NCBI GenBank assembly: GCA_902728285.1
Contig: CACVBU010001002.1
Span: 653,970 to 717,969, forward strand
Origin: Clytia hemisphaerica
Lineage: Eukaryota > Cnidaria > Hydrozoa > Leptothecata > Clytiidae
Direction of reading: 5' to 3'
Length of the DNA: 64,000 bases
The notes beneath the pieces are model-generated. The model made no database searches, was not told the origin of the DNA, and saw only the letters and a program-made list of their open reading frames with translations. Below, piece after piece: positions 22,312 to 34,334 of the stretch; position 1 is the first letter of the stretch; each line of letters starts with the position of its first letter. A program made the position numbers and the translations under genes.

Positions 22312-22445
22312 ATAGATAGATAATTGTTTGGATCATTCATAGTTTTTTTGTAGGACTTGACAAGTGGTAGAATCGACGTGCTCAGCTCCTTGGGAATTTC
22401 CTTTGATGAGAAGAGTTTATTAATCAGATCGGTTTGGAAACGGTT
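22312..22445 (-). pseudogene. LINE reverse-transcriptase scrap, opposite strand
   Basis: The minus strand reads INKLFSSKEIPKEL, then ILPLVKSYKK and NDPNNY, which resembles the N-terminal blocks of a LINE reverse transcriptase (the PxxLKxxxxxPxNYRPIS region). It abuts the GATA run, facing the endonuclease fragment. About 40 residues, no further homology. Confidence 0.45.
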
Positions 22446-25142
22446 AGGTTATGTCTGTTAGTTTTCTCAGTCATTTTCTTTTTTGTTCTTTCCCGTACGG
22501 ACGGCTGCACGGCATTTCGAACTTTAGGTGTCGAACCGGGTTCTGGATCTACTTTTTCTATGTTTGTTAGTTTTTTTGGACTGCGGGTCGGTTCAGGGTT
22601 ATGGAATTTTTTGTTTTTTCTTTTCTCTAAATATCATAACATCTGTTACAAAATAACCTATCGCCTGGCAATGTAACCTGTAGGAGGTTTTCAAAGCCGC
22701 CAGAAAAATATTATATGTTTGGTAACTATGTACATGTTTTAAAGGATATGAACAATAAAAATAGCTTTTTAACAGCTACAACTGATAGATAATGTTTGAT
22801 AAAAAACGTCATACGACGAAAAAACGAAAACAAAATATACGAATATGTTAAGATTGAACATAAAGAACATTAACACAATGAAAGTGTTACCGTAGTAAAA
22901 GTTTAGAGCTTGGATACTTGGTAAAAAAGTAAAAGTAAAAGTAAAAGTTTACTAGCTAGTCATCAGAGTTTTGAAGATTGCGTTTTAAATGTGTAGTAAA
23001 GGGAGGAGGCTGAGTATTGGACGTCCTTAAAACATGTTTAAAGCCGCTGCGCCTGTTGCAAGTTGGGAACTTACATTTGTGTTGAGTTTTTGAGTGTTTT
23101 TTTGGTGTTTGTGTTTCTACTTTGCGTTTTAAATTTTATGTCTATTGGTTTGTTGTTTTTTTTTCGCATAAAATTCTCATTTCCTGACAGAATGTTTGAT
23201 TGGTTTGATTTATATATTTAGAAAAATTCAAACAAATGGAAAAAAACGTATGATTATAAAAATATTAGTTCCTTTTTATGTTTCATCTTTATTTTATTTA
23301 ATATTTTCTCTCCTTGAGGTCAGATCTCTGATCTTCACCATATATACAAATGGACATATCACGCTCATTCAACAGGGGAATAATCTACAGATTGTCTTAT
23401 ACTATGTAATTTAACCCTTCGAGCAAAGAGGCCCCCTCAACAAATCTTTTTTGATAATTTTTGAAATAATTATCGTGAAAATTTCGGTATTATTGATGAC
23501 GTCATCGACATGTAATTTGAGAAAATGCTCGTGGAGCTCAAGCTCAGTTTCGGGCAAACGCCGCATGTGATGTTGGTCATAGGCTCCATCGTAGTAAAGC
23601 ATCATCTGGTAAGACAACTCTCCCGATCAGCGTCACCTTGTGCCGCCAGAAAATACATAAGGAGAAACCCTATCTGACAGTAGTCATTCCAAAATTTGAA
23701 TGTAGAACTTTGGGTTTTCCTGATTCTAACATAGTGCTTGATTAAATGCTATAAATGTATTGCTTATTTGCTCACCTTCCCAAATGACATTGATGGTTTT
23801 CTCTCCTCAGTCATTACTTAAAACTTTCCCAAAATAGACGCCGCATTGCTTCTGCCATCATTGTGTGTGATTCGATACCACGATAGTAGTGTCTTGTTTC
23901 AATAACTCCTAAAGAAAAAATTGATCTCGGCATTTTTGAACACCTTTAATTCCTCCAATATCTCATCAAATCCTGAACTTCACGTTTTCTTTTCCAGAAT
24001 CCAAAGGAAATTTTTATTGCACAATGTAAACATCCTAAGAATAGTGTCGTCGTTTAGGGGTGGATCTTGTCATCGAATATCCTTTGCCATCTTGTAAGTA
24101 CCGATCTTTCTGTCCAAGTTATACAAAATTGTTCAATTATTTTCAAGAGCATTATAAACGAAAATTTTCTCTGTTGGCTTCTCTGCAATTTGCCATCGAT
24201 GATTGTAAGGTACTATTCTATTCTAGAAATTATCCCAAACCACCAGTATCTAAAGGCCGATGTCCACTTTCATGCGAAGCGCGCGAAAGATTTTTCTTAA
24301 CCGTTTTTGCCTGAAGAAAAGATTACGTCACAAAAAGTTGAAGGAAGTTTTTTTGTCAATTTTGACCAATGGAATTCTCTTTTTTCAATCAACCAATGAC
24401 GTCACAAATAACGTCAAATTGTCATTTAATCACCTATTTTTGGACCTTAAAGAAGATATAATTAAAACAAACTTTTCATTTGTTGCCAGACATTCTGCTA
24501 AATCAAGTAAATGTCTTTGTATCACGAGGGTATCTCTACATGTAAATGGCTTCTCTGTTGCGACATATTCCACGCTCAAGGGGTTGACGACTTGACCATT
24601 TCTAATTTGGACCTAAAACCAAGATAAAATTAAAGTCCTTGTAATCATTAACTGTCAGAGAAAACTGTGTGGTGAACTATATTATTATTACTTGATCACC
24701 TGGGGGAAGTAATTCTATGAAAATTTTTCTTTAAAAGGCTTTTCAGGATTGTTTTCAATGTAAATTTGAAAGCGGTTGTTTACTTGTGCGCGTTCTCAAC
24801 TTGGCTTGAAAAATTATATAAAAACTGTCGGTACATCTTTAGCGCATTAAGACTGGTGGGCATTCATTGACACGCAATCAATCAAAGATCTCTACCTTCT
24901 CTAGTAGAGATATCTGTGCATTTATTATGCATTAGCATGGGAAGAAATTTTGTTACATTTTAGCAAATCTTGTTTTCAAAATTGGGAAAAAAGCCATAAA
25001 GTTTCCATAATTCTAATCGTAGCTTCCAATCCGGGATTAAATGTAAGCCCAAAATTGGTTGCAAATAAAAGATTTCAACTTGACTCAAAAACTTAAAAAA
25101 TAAAGTTGAAACAAATAAAGTTCTTGGAAAGGCCCCATCAAG
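22446..25142. other. Non-coding interval
   Basis: No supported gene in 2.7 kb. There is a short GTAAAA tandem run at 22924-22950. Overlapping small frames at 24060-24595 show no protein-like composition, so I do not annotate them. Confidence 0.4.
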
Positions 25143-25285
25143 TAACTTAAGAGAAGTAATTTTGATGAGCAGCGAAAATTCCGAAAATTTTTAATTTTGG
25201 TGAGAACAAAATTCTGGCAACTCAGCAAATTTTTTGATTTTGCAAAATTGGCCAAGTTTGCCAAAATTATTCCCCTCTTAAGGTA
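25143..25285. mobile_element. ~143-bp MITE, TA…CTTAAG ends
   Basis: TAACTTAAGAGAAGTAATTT at the left and the complement of TACCTTAAGAGGGGAATAAT at the right. A related copy is at 26116-26245 with the same end type. Confidence 0.5.
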
Positions 25286-26115
25286 TTAGAAATATAAATT
25301 AAATAAAAAATATCTTACTTCCTCTGATAAATACCAATACCCGGGTTTGACCAGGCCAATGTATTCAGGTTCATTAAATGCCCTTGGTTCACCTAATGAC
25401 ATATATGTTTCTTTCAAATACAACAGGTATTCTGTGACATCCTCTTTGTTTTATGCACCAATACCAATGCCTCCAACTTGGCTATTGAGAGCGTTGGTGA
25501 AGAGGTGGACGCTATTAAAGCAGTGATACTTCATGGTTATCAACCTAAAAACAAAGTGATAATATTCAGTATATAGATAGAGTAAATAAAGTAATTATCA
25601 AATTTGTTATTCCTTGTGTGGAAAACAAAATATGCAGAAAATATCCCCTCAACTTTGAATTAACAAACACTTTTCTGGTTTGGACTACAAAATGAACTTT
25701 AAAAATGTTTTTCTTTTTACCGTTTAGTGACTGTGAGTGTTTTTACATCTACCGACTCACAACACCCAACCTTTGTCTTGCTTGCCTTTCTCAATGTGCC
25801 CCAGAATTGTCAGGACGCATTCAAGAAATATTTCATCTTTCCTTTCTTCTCCATTGGTATTTTGGGTGTAGAAAGTGAACCCGTTCTTTATATAAAATTT
25901 GTTTTTTGATAAAACATCTTCATAAATTGAAGTTTCAAGATCCATATTTATCTTTATCTTAAAAAAATGAAAATAATCTTTGGCTGAAATATTTGAACAG
26001 GATCATAAGAAAAAATTGTTTAAAAATATCTTTAGGTTTATGTGGTGTTCTTAAAGTTGGTCTCAAAATTATGAGGCACTTTACTTTTTACATTTTCTCA
26101 GCAATTATTTAATGC
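25286..26115. other. Non-coding interval
   Basis: No gene recognised. A 62-codon minus-strand frame at 25757-25945 has no domain and is probably chance. Confidence 0.4.
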
Positions 26116-26245
26116 TATCTTAAGGGAAGAAATTTTGACGGAAACTTAGTTTGGCAGATCAAATTAACAAATTAAATTCTCTATGAAATACCTTTTTGGG
26201 TGTCCGCCAAATTATATTGCCGCCAAAATTTCTCCCCTTGAGGTA
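26116..26245. mobile_element. ~130-bp MITE, same family as 25143-25285
   Basis: TATCTTAAGGGAAGAAATTT at the left, mirrored by the complement of TACCTCAAGGGGAGAAATTT at the right. Confidence 0.5.
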
Positions 26246-26660
26246 TATTAAAAAGTTATAAATGAAAAAAAATCGCCAACATTGACCAAAATAGACCCAC
26301 TTTGAAGCGCTCTAATCTTTTATCTAGTAAAATATGACAAATCTGAATACTGTTTTGAAATCAACAAGCATCAATTCCAATTCGTGATTTCTTAATTTAA
26401 TTTCATAACTTTTTAATATAGCATAAATAGATGCTGAGAAAATAAAATAAAGTGTCTACATAATTTTGAGACAGATTTGAGACAGCTCGAGTTAACTTGG
26501 AGTGTTTTTATTGTTGCCTTTTTGGCTACCACAAAATAAAAACAACAAGTACAAATCTTCAAATCTCTTCAATAAAAACAATAAAATATACCGGTGTTAT
26601 AAATGGAACAAAGACGTAAAAAGGAAACAAAAAATATGTAAAGTAACACCAGAATAAAGA

Positions 26661-28095
26661 AAAATTACGATGGCCTCGAGGTTTCTTCACTGCTAGAAAA
26701 GACAATTCAAGAAGAGAAGTAAAAAAATGAAGAAGAGAAGTAAAAAAATGAAGAAGGGAAGTAAAATCTTTAAGAAGAGAAGTAATTTTTTTAAAAAGAG
26801 AAGTAACTTTTTGTATTAAGGCCAAGGTAAACGATTCCAACATTCCATCTAACATGCCATTTTCTCTCTGTTGGACGGAATGTTGGAATCGTTTACTCGA
26901 ATGTAAGAAAAAATTATGTTGGAAGAAGGAAAAAAGTGTTGGATGGGAGTTTGATCGCCATCAAACATTTTGTCCAAAATTTACTTCTTTTTTTCGTGTT
27001 GGATCATGTTGGATTCGTTTACTCAGCTCACATCCAACATTTGAAAGGGAATGACGTCATTAGAAATACAATCTAATGTTTTTTTGTCAAAAATTCGAAA
27101 AATCTCGTTACAAATTTAAAATGGTAGAGAAGCTACTAGCTCGAATGTTTTTTTTTTCGGAAAATAAACCACGGGGGGGGGGCACTGAAATTAAGCGATC
27201 TATCGTAGAGGTGTGACCCTTTAAAGGTACGATTTTCAGGCTTCCCAAAATGCACTGTATATGTGTAAAAAATGAGAACATAGTTTTTGTTGCAAAATTT
27301 TAGAAAATTTGACCATTTCTTGCTTTGAAATAGATATAAATAAATTTCAAGAAATTGCACCATAAGAGTCGATTTTTCGCCAGAATTTTCTCTGCATTTT
27401 AAAATTCCAATTGCTAGACTATAATTTTTGTCCGCATGAACAGCAGTAGTGGCACTGGTTACACTGGGTATAAAAAATCTCGCCATCTCTAATTCGAAAA
27501 GAATGAATTAAAAAAAGAATGAATGAACACCCATGTTGGATGAAAATGATGTTGGACATTGCGACGAAACGATTTTAAGGAGATGCAACACCTTTCCCGA
27601 ATTCATCCAACATTCGTCCAACATTTCAATTTCAATGTTGGATGAAATGTTGGAATCGTTTACCTCGGCCTTTACTGCACTGAAAATTTTCTCTTCTCTA
27701 TTTTTTACTTCTCTCCAAGCTTTGAAAAATGAAGAAGAGAAGTAAGATGACAAAAATACCACATGGCTTTGATTACAAGCCATGGCAAAGAAAGGTTATT
27801 GTTGTGACTACAGAGGCATGACTCAGAAGGGACATTTGTATTGACAAAAAGTTGATTAGTGTGATTAAACGTTTAAAGCTACTGTTTCCCTAAAGCAAAA
27901 GTTATAATCATTGTTATTAAATGTTGTCTTGTAAGGGTTAAAACCATCTTGGCAGCTCGTGTAGAAATTTAATCACGATTTTGATACTTATAGAAAATTT
28001 ACTTCCCTACTTTAAATTCTTACTTCCCTTCTTATAACTTTCAAACTTTTTCTGGAAGTGAAGAAACCTAGGGGCCCAATCGTAAAAAATATACA
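26661..28095. repeat. Inverted locus with GAAGAGAAGTAA arrays
   Basis: ATTACGATGGCCTCGAGGTT near 26666 and TTCTTCAC just inside are mirrored near 28060-28095 (GTGAAGAAACCTAGGGGCCC). Just inside the left arm, GAAGAGAAGTAA is repeated about six times (26712-26812). Inverted and direct versions recur at 27690-27745, and more degenerate ones at 28000-28040. The Harbinger derivative at 26819-27671 lies inside this older foldback-like repeat. Confidence 0.55.
26819..27671 (-). mobile_element. Non-autonomous Harbinger derivative (853 bp)
   Basis: Its two ends are reversed copies of the ends of the autonomous element at 55086-58802. 26819-27060 matches the complement of about 58538-58802, and 27500-27671 matches the complement of 55086-55260. 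TIRs start AGGCC and continue AGGTAAACGATTCC. TTA is duplicated at 26816-26818 and 27672-27674, the TWA target of PIF/Harbinger. The transposase and MADF genes are absent. The middle (27061-27500) is unrelated sequence with a G run. It would need transposase supplied in trans. Confidence 0.88.
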
Positions 28096-29354
28096 ATGAT
28101 TCACTAATTCATGATTTCTAAAAATAGATTATCTCTAAGGATTGATATAATCCATGAGAAAAGTGTGGATAAGCTGATAATCAAATAAAAGTGTTATATA
28201 ATAAACCTAAAAAAATTATTTCGTTTTGCAGTTCTGCCACATGCACTTCTTTCAAGTGAGTGTTTTTGTTTTCTCACAATTTCTTCATTTTCGTAAAAAT
28301 TCATCAAGTAGTTATAGTAAAAATGATGAAGGAAACCTTGGGTACGGTAATAGTTGACACAAAAATAACAATATCATTTCTGAACGCTTAAAGGAATCTC
28401 AGATTTTTATGGTTGAAACTTGTTTTTGTCAGACTTTCTTTAAGCCAACTTTCAAGTTGTATTTTGTTGCAATGCTTGAGGTGTGGAGGGATTTATATCT
28501 CTATTTCAAATTCAAATAATATCTCTCGTTTTCTCAAATCTGTCTCAAATTCCTATGGTTATATCAAAAGATAATTGCCCCTATCTTGAAACAAAAAGAA
28601 AAGCTGTCAACAAAGGTTGGTAAATTGTCTAGTTTTTATCCAAACATAATTCTATTTCTTTGGGTATCGACCAGTCACATGTCACGACACATGTTAAAAA
28701 CGTGGTTGATCTCTTATAGCAAGTTGAGCTGAAGTGGTTTCTGATAAAAATATTTCTATTGTTTCTTTAAATGCGAGGGTGTGAGTTTGCTTTGGGGTTC
28801 TAAAAAACACAGAAAAAACGTTCAGCCCTACAGCCAATCCATATCTTATTATGGATTAGATTGTAAAATTTAATTATCGTCTCTCAAATACAGACAGTCA
28901 TGTGCCAGTTCGCACTTCATGGCACTTTTGCTCGAGATCTCGAGTGCAGCACCCGTCGAAAGTCAAGTGCAAGTGCAAAAAGTCCCTTCACCAAGTGCCA
29001 GGTGCAGCAAGTTTTTAACTGTCAAGTGCACAACATTCCGAAATTCTAGACACTTCAAGTGCAGGTGCACTTCGTCGGGTGAAACACTGACTTCAAAAAA
29101 TTGCTGGGTGCTGCACTTGAAAACAGATGACCAGATTAGTTCCAGGCTAGCGCTAGCGCAGCGCGCGCATGGAGACGCTGAACACACACATATTATTGAA
29201 CGCGCATTCCCGCCCAAATTTCATCAGTGCCGCCCTTCCACTGCACCGCCCACTATCTGGATGGCGCCAGCTTTCAATGCACCTCTATCAGACTAAAATC
29301 GCATCAAAACAATTCAATCTCGAACAAAATAAAAATAAAAATATTTTTTTTTAA
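28096..29354. other. Non-coding interval upstream of the PHD gene
   Basis: No gene up to the ATG at 29355. From about 28890 to 29125 there are many copies of AAGTGCA and its complement TGCACTT, with a CTCGAGATCTCGAG palindrome near 28930. A GCTAGCGCTAGCGCAGCGCG stretch lies near 29148. Confidence 0.5.
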
Positions 29355-32300
29355 ATGGCGGAAAGCCAAGTCGAGAAAACAAGCGATGAAAATGTATGTA
29401 AAGTTTGCGTAAAAGGAATAATTGATGAGGTGCAACGATGTGAAAAATGCCGAAATCTCTTTCATTTTGATTGTTGTGAGACAGCTCGAGAGACACTTGA
29501 CCACGATGAAGAAGAGAGAGTGCAGCATATTTGTTTTTTGTGTCTTGATACAGAACCAGAACCAGAAGAAACCCAAGAAAACTTAGTACAAACACAAGAA
29601 AAACATGGTAATTCTACTTACATTTTGTACTCTTAACAATTTTTTTGCATCCTTCTCAACAATTTTCAACTCTTAGAAAAGAGTTCTGAATAGCACTTCT
29701 GTACACTTTTAGAGTAAACATGAAAGTGAGTGGAATAAACAGGGAATAAAAGCTCATTATATGTAGATCCGCTTGTTATATTTTACATACACCCTTTTTC
29801 TAAAAAGAATAATTGAACACTTGGCTACTTTTTTTACCTCGATTATAAGGTTTTACATTATTTGCAATTATCTTGGAGTAGCATTTCATTTCACTGCTTT
29901 TCACCCCCCCCCCATTATATGATTATAATGAAATTTTCCTGTGGGTACCAAAACTTTCATTTTCTTAAAAGATTTCTGCAAAATCTACACAGTTTTAATA
30001 AATACATGTAAATTGTATAAATCGAGATGAACATGATCATTCACCCTTGCGATTCTTGATATTTTTTTACAAATTTGAACTTTAATAGGGGAGGGGGTTT
30101 ACTAAAGGGGAACTCAAGTACATAGTTTGTCATTTCATCTTTTCGCTGATTTTTAAACGTATAAAAAGTAAGATTTTTTCATTTTATTTAAGATTTTTCA
30201 TGGAAATTCTCTGCACTGTAAAGATCCGATTTTGGAAGGCAAATTTTGGGCTGAACGTATGGTCGTTCTCAGATCGAGTACCCCCCTGGGGGGTAAAACA
30301 GACCATTAATTTCTAGCAAAATCATCAATACTCTTCTGTGCTTAATTGTAGGGGGGGTCGAACAAAATTTTTTTTCTAGGGTAGTTGGATCAATGGCTTA
30401 TAGTGTTGCTCTTAATGAAGGTATTTTAAAACTGTTGAGCTTTTTAATTATTTCAATTATTTTTTGAAATAGAGCATTTTTTCGGTCAAAAAATGGTCAA
30501 ACTTTGGCAATTTTCCCCAAAAACGGAAAATGACCCCCTACAATTAAGCACAGAGTATTGAGGAATTTGGCAGTTTTTGACTTTATCGTCACATCAGTCA
30601 CAACTTTAGGCTGGGTATCTCGATTTTGGTCTTGTGTTTCTCATAAAAAATAATTCTTGAAATAAATTGGGTACTCAAAACCCTTTAATAAATAATATTC
30701 AAAAAGTAAAATAAAAAAGGTTCAAAACTTAATTTACCCGATTCCTAACACTTTATACAGTACTCGGCTAGCATTTAGGACAATATTTTGAATTCTGAGA
30801 TGCGTCTTGAGAAAAGTGCCCATGAGAAATGTTAGATATGTATTATACGACTTTTCTACGCTTCAAGGCGTAGACTTCTCTTCTTCACAGGCTGAAGAAA
30901 AAACTGAACCCGTGAAAAAGAAAGCAAGACGATCAAATTCTGTTAAAGTTGAAGGTAATTAAATTTATCAAAACATTGCTATTCAAGTTCCTTGCTCCGA
31001 ACAACTTTGGTATTGACGAGAAGAAGTGCTGTTTCTTGTTTTAGAGATACAAATATCTGACGCCATTCTGTATAGGTAAACTCGATCCAATCCCTTTCAT
31101 GGCGCTTTTAGGATTGATAGGAGTATTCATTCCTTCTTCTGCATGTCCCATGCATGTATTCTTTTTTGCAAGAAGTTTTTGAAAAAATTTTCTTCTAGAA
31201 TGGAATAAACTCATGAATGGAAAGAAGAATGAGAGAAAAGGAGCCTCTGGAGCCTCTTTACCGACTTCTACGTCGTCAAAACCAACATCTGCGTCGTTAA
31301 AACAGAACTCTACATCATCAAAACCTAAGAAGCAGTTTACATGTCTAAAATGTGGAGTGACTTTAGCGCGGGGAGGTGAATCTTACAAGAAAAGACATTT
31401 TAGCCAAAGTCATCCTGATCTGAAAGAATCTGAAGCATTGGAATTCATTGTGGAATCAAATTATCAGCTTGCTATTGCTAGGACAAAACAGAAAGTTGAC
31501 AAACAGAAGATATCTGATAACAATAAAGAGCAAGAGGTAGAAGAAATTTTGGAAATAAACAGCTTGGAAAAGACAGACCGAACAGCAGGTGAGTGCATAT
31601 TTCAATCTAGATAACACTTTAAAGTTGGATAAAAATTGGATATCTATCCATCGTATTAGACATAGAAACTTTGAGTTATGTTTGAGAATATTTGAACAGA
31701 CTCGCCCATTAGTTGAAAATTCACAATAGAAAGTTGCCATTTAAAAGCTGGATTGACGTTAATGCTTTACTAGTAAAGGGCATACCTAAAGGAGGTACTA
31801 GAGAAGACTTAGCAGATCAAGTTGTAGACTGTCTGAAAGGCCGCCTTGGTTTTGATTCGAAACAACTTCATTATGTTAGAGGTGAATACATTCATTATCT
31901 GTAAAACAAATGAATGAAATTCTTGTTGTGAATTCAACAAATATAGAAACATGAAACTCTAAATTAGGTATTCATTTTAGTTTGTTTGATGGATTGATAG
32001 ATAACTTTTCAAGACAACACAGATTTGTCCAACCTTAATCAATGATCAATGCTGTATTTTTCTATATTTTATAGCTTTTCATGCTGATGGTCAGTACCAG
32101 TCAAATACATTTCAAAGGAAGTTCAAATCTAATGTAGATTCAGAAGAATACGTTCTCCTTCCATGGGACACGTCTCATCTGAATTTCTCAAGAGGCTCAT
32201 CAGCAGATCCAATCGCTTCAACACTTTTTTCGGAGTGGCAAAGGACACGAGGAGTAATAAGGACTATCAGAATCACTTGGATTAAAGTCATTGGAAGTTG

Positions 32301-34334
32301 TAAGCTTTTCGACAACACGCTTTTTTTCGTCAGCCTTTGAACAATGGGAAAAAATCTTCATTTCTTATCCAGCTCTCATTGAAACGTACAATCGATTCCG
32401 TGCCAGTGATGATGGTTCTGAGCAAATCACATTCCAGGTAATTTTGAGGAAGCAAATTCATTTACTTGACAGTGATTGTCTCAGAGAAAAGCTGATTCAA
32501 CTCTATATCGATTGTTTTTTCTGCATCAATTCAGCCCCAAAAGAACGAGGAAAATGGGGAGGCTTTAACCCCATACCACTTAGCCTCCCCACTTAACAAA
32601 TTATACTTTTACACTTACAGAAAATTTATCATTTTAAGCCTTCAGGCCCTCCACTTTTAGGTTTGTTCCTCCAGACCTGCAATTTATTTGTATGTATGCT
32701 ATCTTTTTTATTCCAGCTGAGGGGACAAGACTTTATAATCGATCTTTGTGGTGCCATCGATATATTTAAACCTATCATACTGGTGATGATTCGAAGTCAA
32801 GCCGTTGACCTTCCTCCTTGGAAGACCGCTGTCTGGTTTGAAAGGCTGATCTCAATCTTAACATCAATGGAAAACAAGCTGGAAAATATTGCGATAGAAG
32901 ATTTCGTTTTTGGCTCAAACTTCCCAAACTTGTCAGAGCATTGGAGTGATATCACATGTTACGAACAAGATGTTGATGAAGAGGAAAAGGAAGGAAAATT
33001 CAAGCTGAAGGATCTTCTACTCGGTGGAACAATTGTTGAAGAGAAAGAGATAAGTCCTGAAGGAAACGAGCCAGGTAATTACCAGTTTTCAACTTGTGTT
33101 CTTACCGTACTTACCATTCATTCCTCTAACTTTCAGACGGTGGGAAAAGCGAAACCTTTTATATGGCGAAGAAAACCACTGAAAAATTTTAATTTACATC
33201 CTGAAGTAACATTTTTTAAACTGTAAATTGTATAGGAAAACAATATCATTCATTGGAAAATTTTATTTCATAATTTGAAGCTAAGGGGTTATTTGTAGCC
33301 TGAAAGTAGAATATTATAATCTAAATCTTTATGATGAGGCCTTTTCATTATTTTATTAGATCAACCGACAAACAAGACAAAAGGAAAGAAGAAAAAGAAG
33401 AAAGACAAGAAATATACATGGAAAAGCCGAGATTCAGATATGTGTATCGATGATCTAAAGGTTCTCATCAGCGATGCAAATAAATTACTGGAAGATCGCT
33501 TCAATAATTCTGTTTGTAAAGAAGTTCATGACTTGGTTCAAATTTTTAATTTAGAGAAGACAATCTCTCTCTTATCGAACTTTAAAGTTATAAATATAAA
33601 TAATGGCTTCTCGTTCAGCGAGAACTAAATGGGAAACGTACGGGGCAGAAGAGTTTGAGAAGTTTTTTAAAGCCGTTTGTGATTTGCCTCACGTTAAGTC
33701 TCTGTTTGACTCAAACCAGGAACTTAATCTTTTACCACATCAACACTCTGTCGTTTTCAAACGCTACCGCTCAGCATTACTTAAATTTGTCTTTGAATCG
33801 CCCGAATGGTTGTTCAAATCAATTGACAAGAAAGAGACCCTAAAGTATGTTGGGAGGCAAAAACTAGTAAATGTAACGGCAGTCGAAGAAGGTTCTCTCG
33901 ACCAAATTTTCGTATTGTCCTTCGAGGATGGATCATTTGAAAAGGCAATGCTCTCAGAAAGTCTTTTTGTCGAAGCCCTCTACAATGACGAAGCAACGTA
34001 CAAACGCTTTGGCCAAGAGGTTTGCATCGCCATTGATGTGGCCCTTGGTGCCAGCGGATGTGAGGCCATTGTAGAGGGCTTTTATAGTGTTGTTGGGATA
34101 CACTTTAAAAATGGTGTTCAACTCAACGACAACTTAGTAAAGCGTGCCATCGTAGCCTGTCGTGAAGCAGTGAAGAAAATTGCAGCATTATACTTGGAAG
34201 GTGATGAGAAAGCTGGTTTGAAAAATCATCGGCAAGTAGGATTTTTTGACCCACGTCAAAGAGCTCAAAGGGACGTAAGCAAGGTCGTTGACCGCTTGAC
34301 ACACGATCAGGGCAGATGTCCTCACGTGCTCTAA
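29355..34334 (+). pseudogene. PHD finger + BED-like finger + hAT-like multi-exon gene, decayed
   Basis: Exon 1 (ATG 29355 to 29607) encodes a PHD-like finger: CKVC, CEKC, FHFDCC, CFLC. Further coding blocks: 30891-30954 (basic, KKKARRS); 31199-31588 (CLKCGV…RHFSQSHP, a BED/C2H2-like finger); about 31713-31881; 32075-32437; 32717-33074 (DLCGAIDI, LPPWK); 33360-33628 (KKKKKK-rich); 33603-34334 (GASGCEAIVEGFYSVVG). Most borders have GT/AG signals. The last blocks resemble the C-terminal region of large hAT-like proteins common in cnidarians. Frames change near 32300 and 33600, and exon phases 1-2 and 3-4 do not join, so either exons are missing or it is a pseudogene. Whether it is a transposon or a captured host gene is open. 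Confidence 0.55.
30325..30562. mobile_element. ~238-bp MITE in an intron of the PHD gene
   Basis: CTGTGCTTAATTGTAGGGGG at the left is mirrored at the right by the complement (CCCCCTACAATTAAGCACAG). The outer bases ATCAATACT/AGTATTGAG also match. No ORF. Confidence 0.65.

Noticed and set aside
22300-22445. Twin-priming inversion of one LINE
   Set aside because: The order of the endonuclease and RT pieces relative to strand does not fit the 5'-inverted layout expected from twin priming.
24060-24595. Three overlapping plus-strand frames of 77-111 codons
   Set aside because: Composition is that of AT-rich non-coding DNA, no domain pattern, and no splice-linked neighbours.
27136-27783. Minus-strand frames of 91-116 codons within the small Harbinger
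   Set aside because: They lie across the TIR-derived ends and filler of a non-autonomous element, with no protein-like motif.
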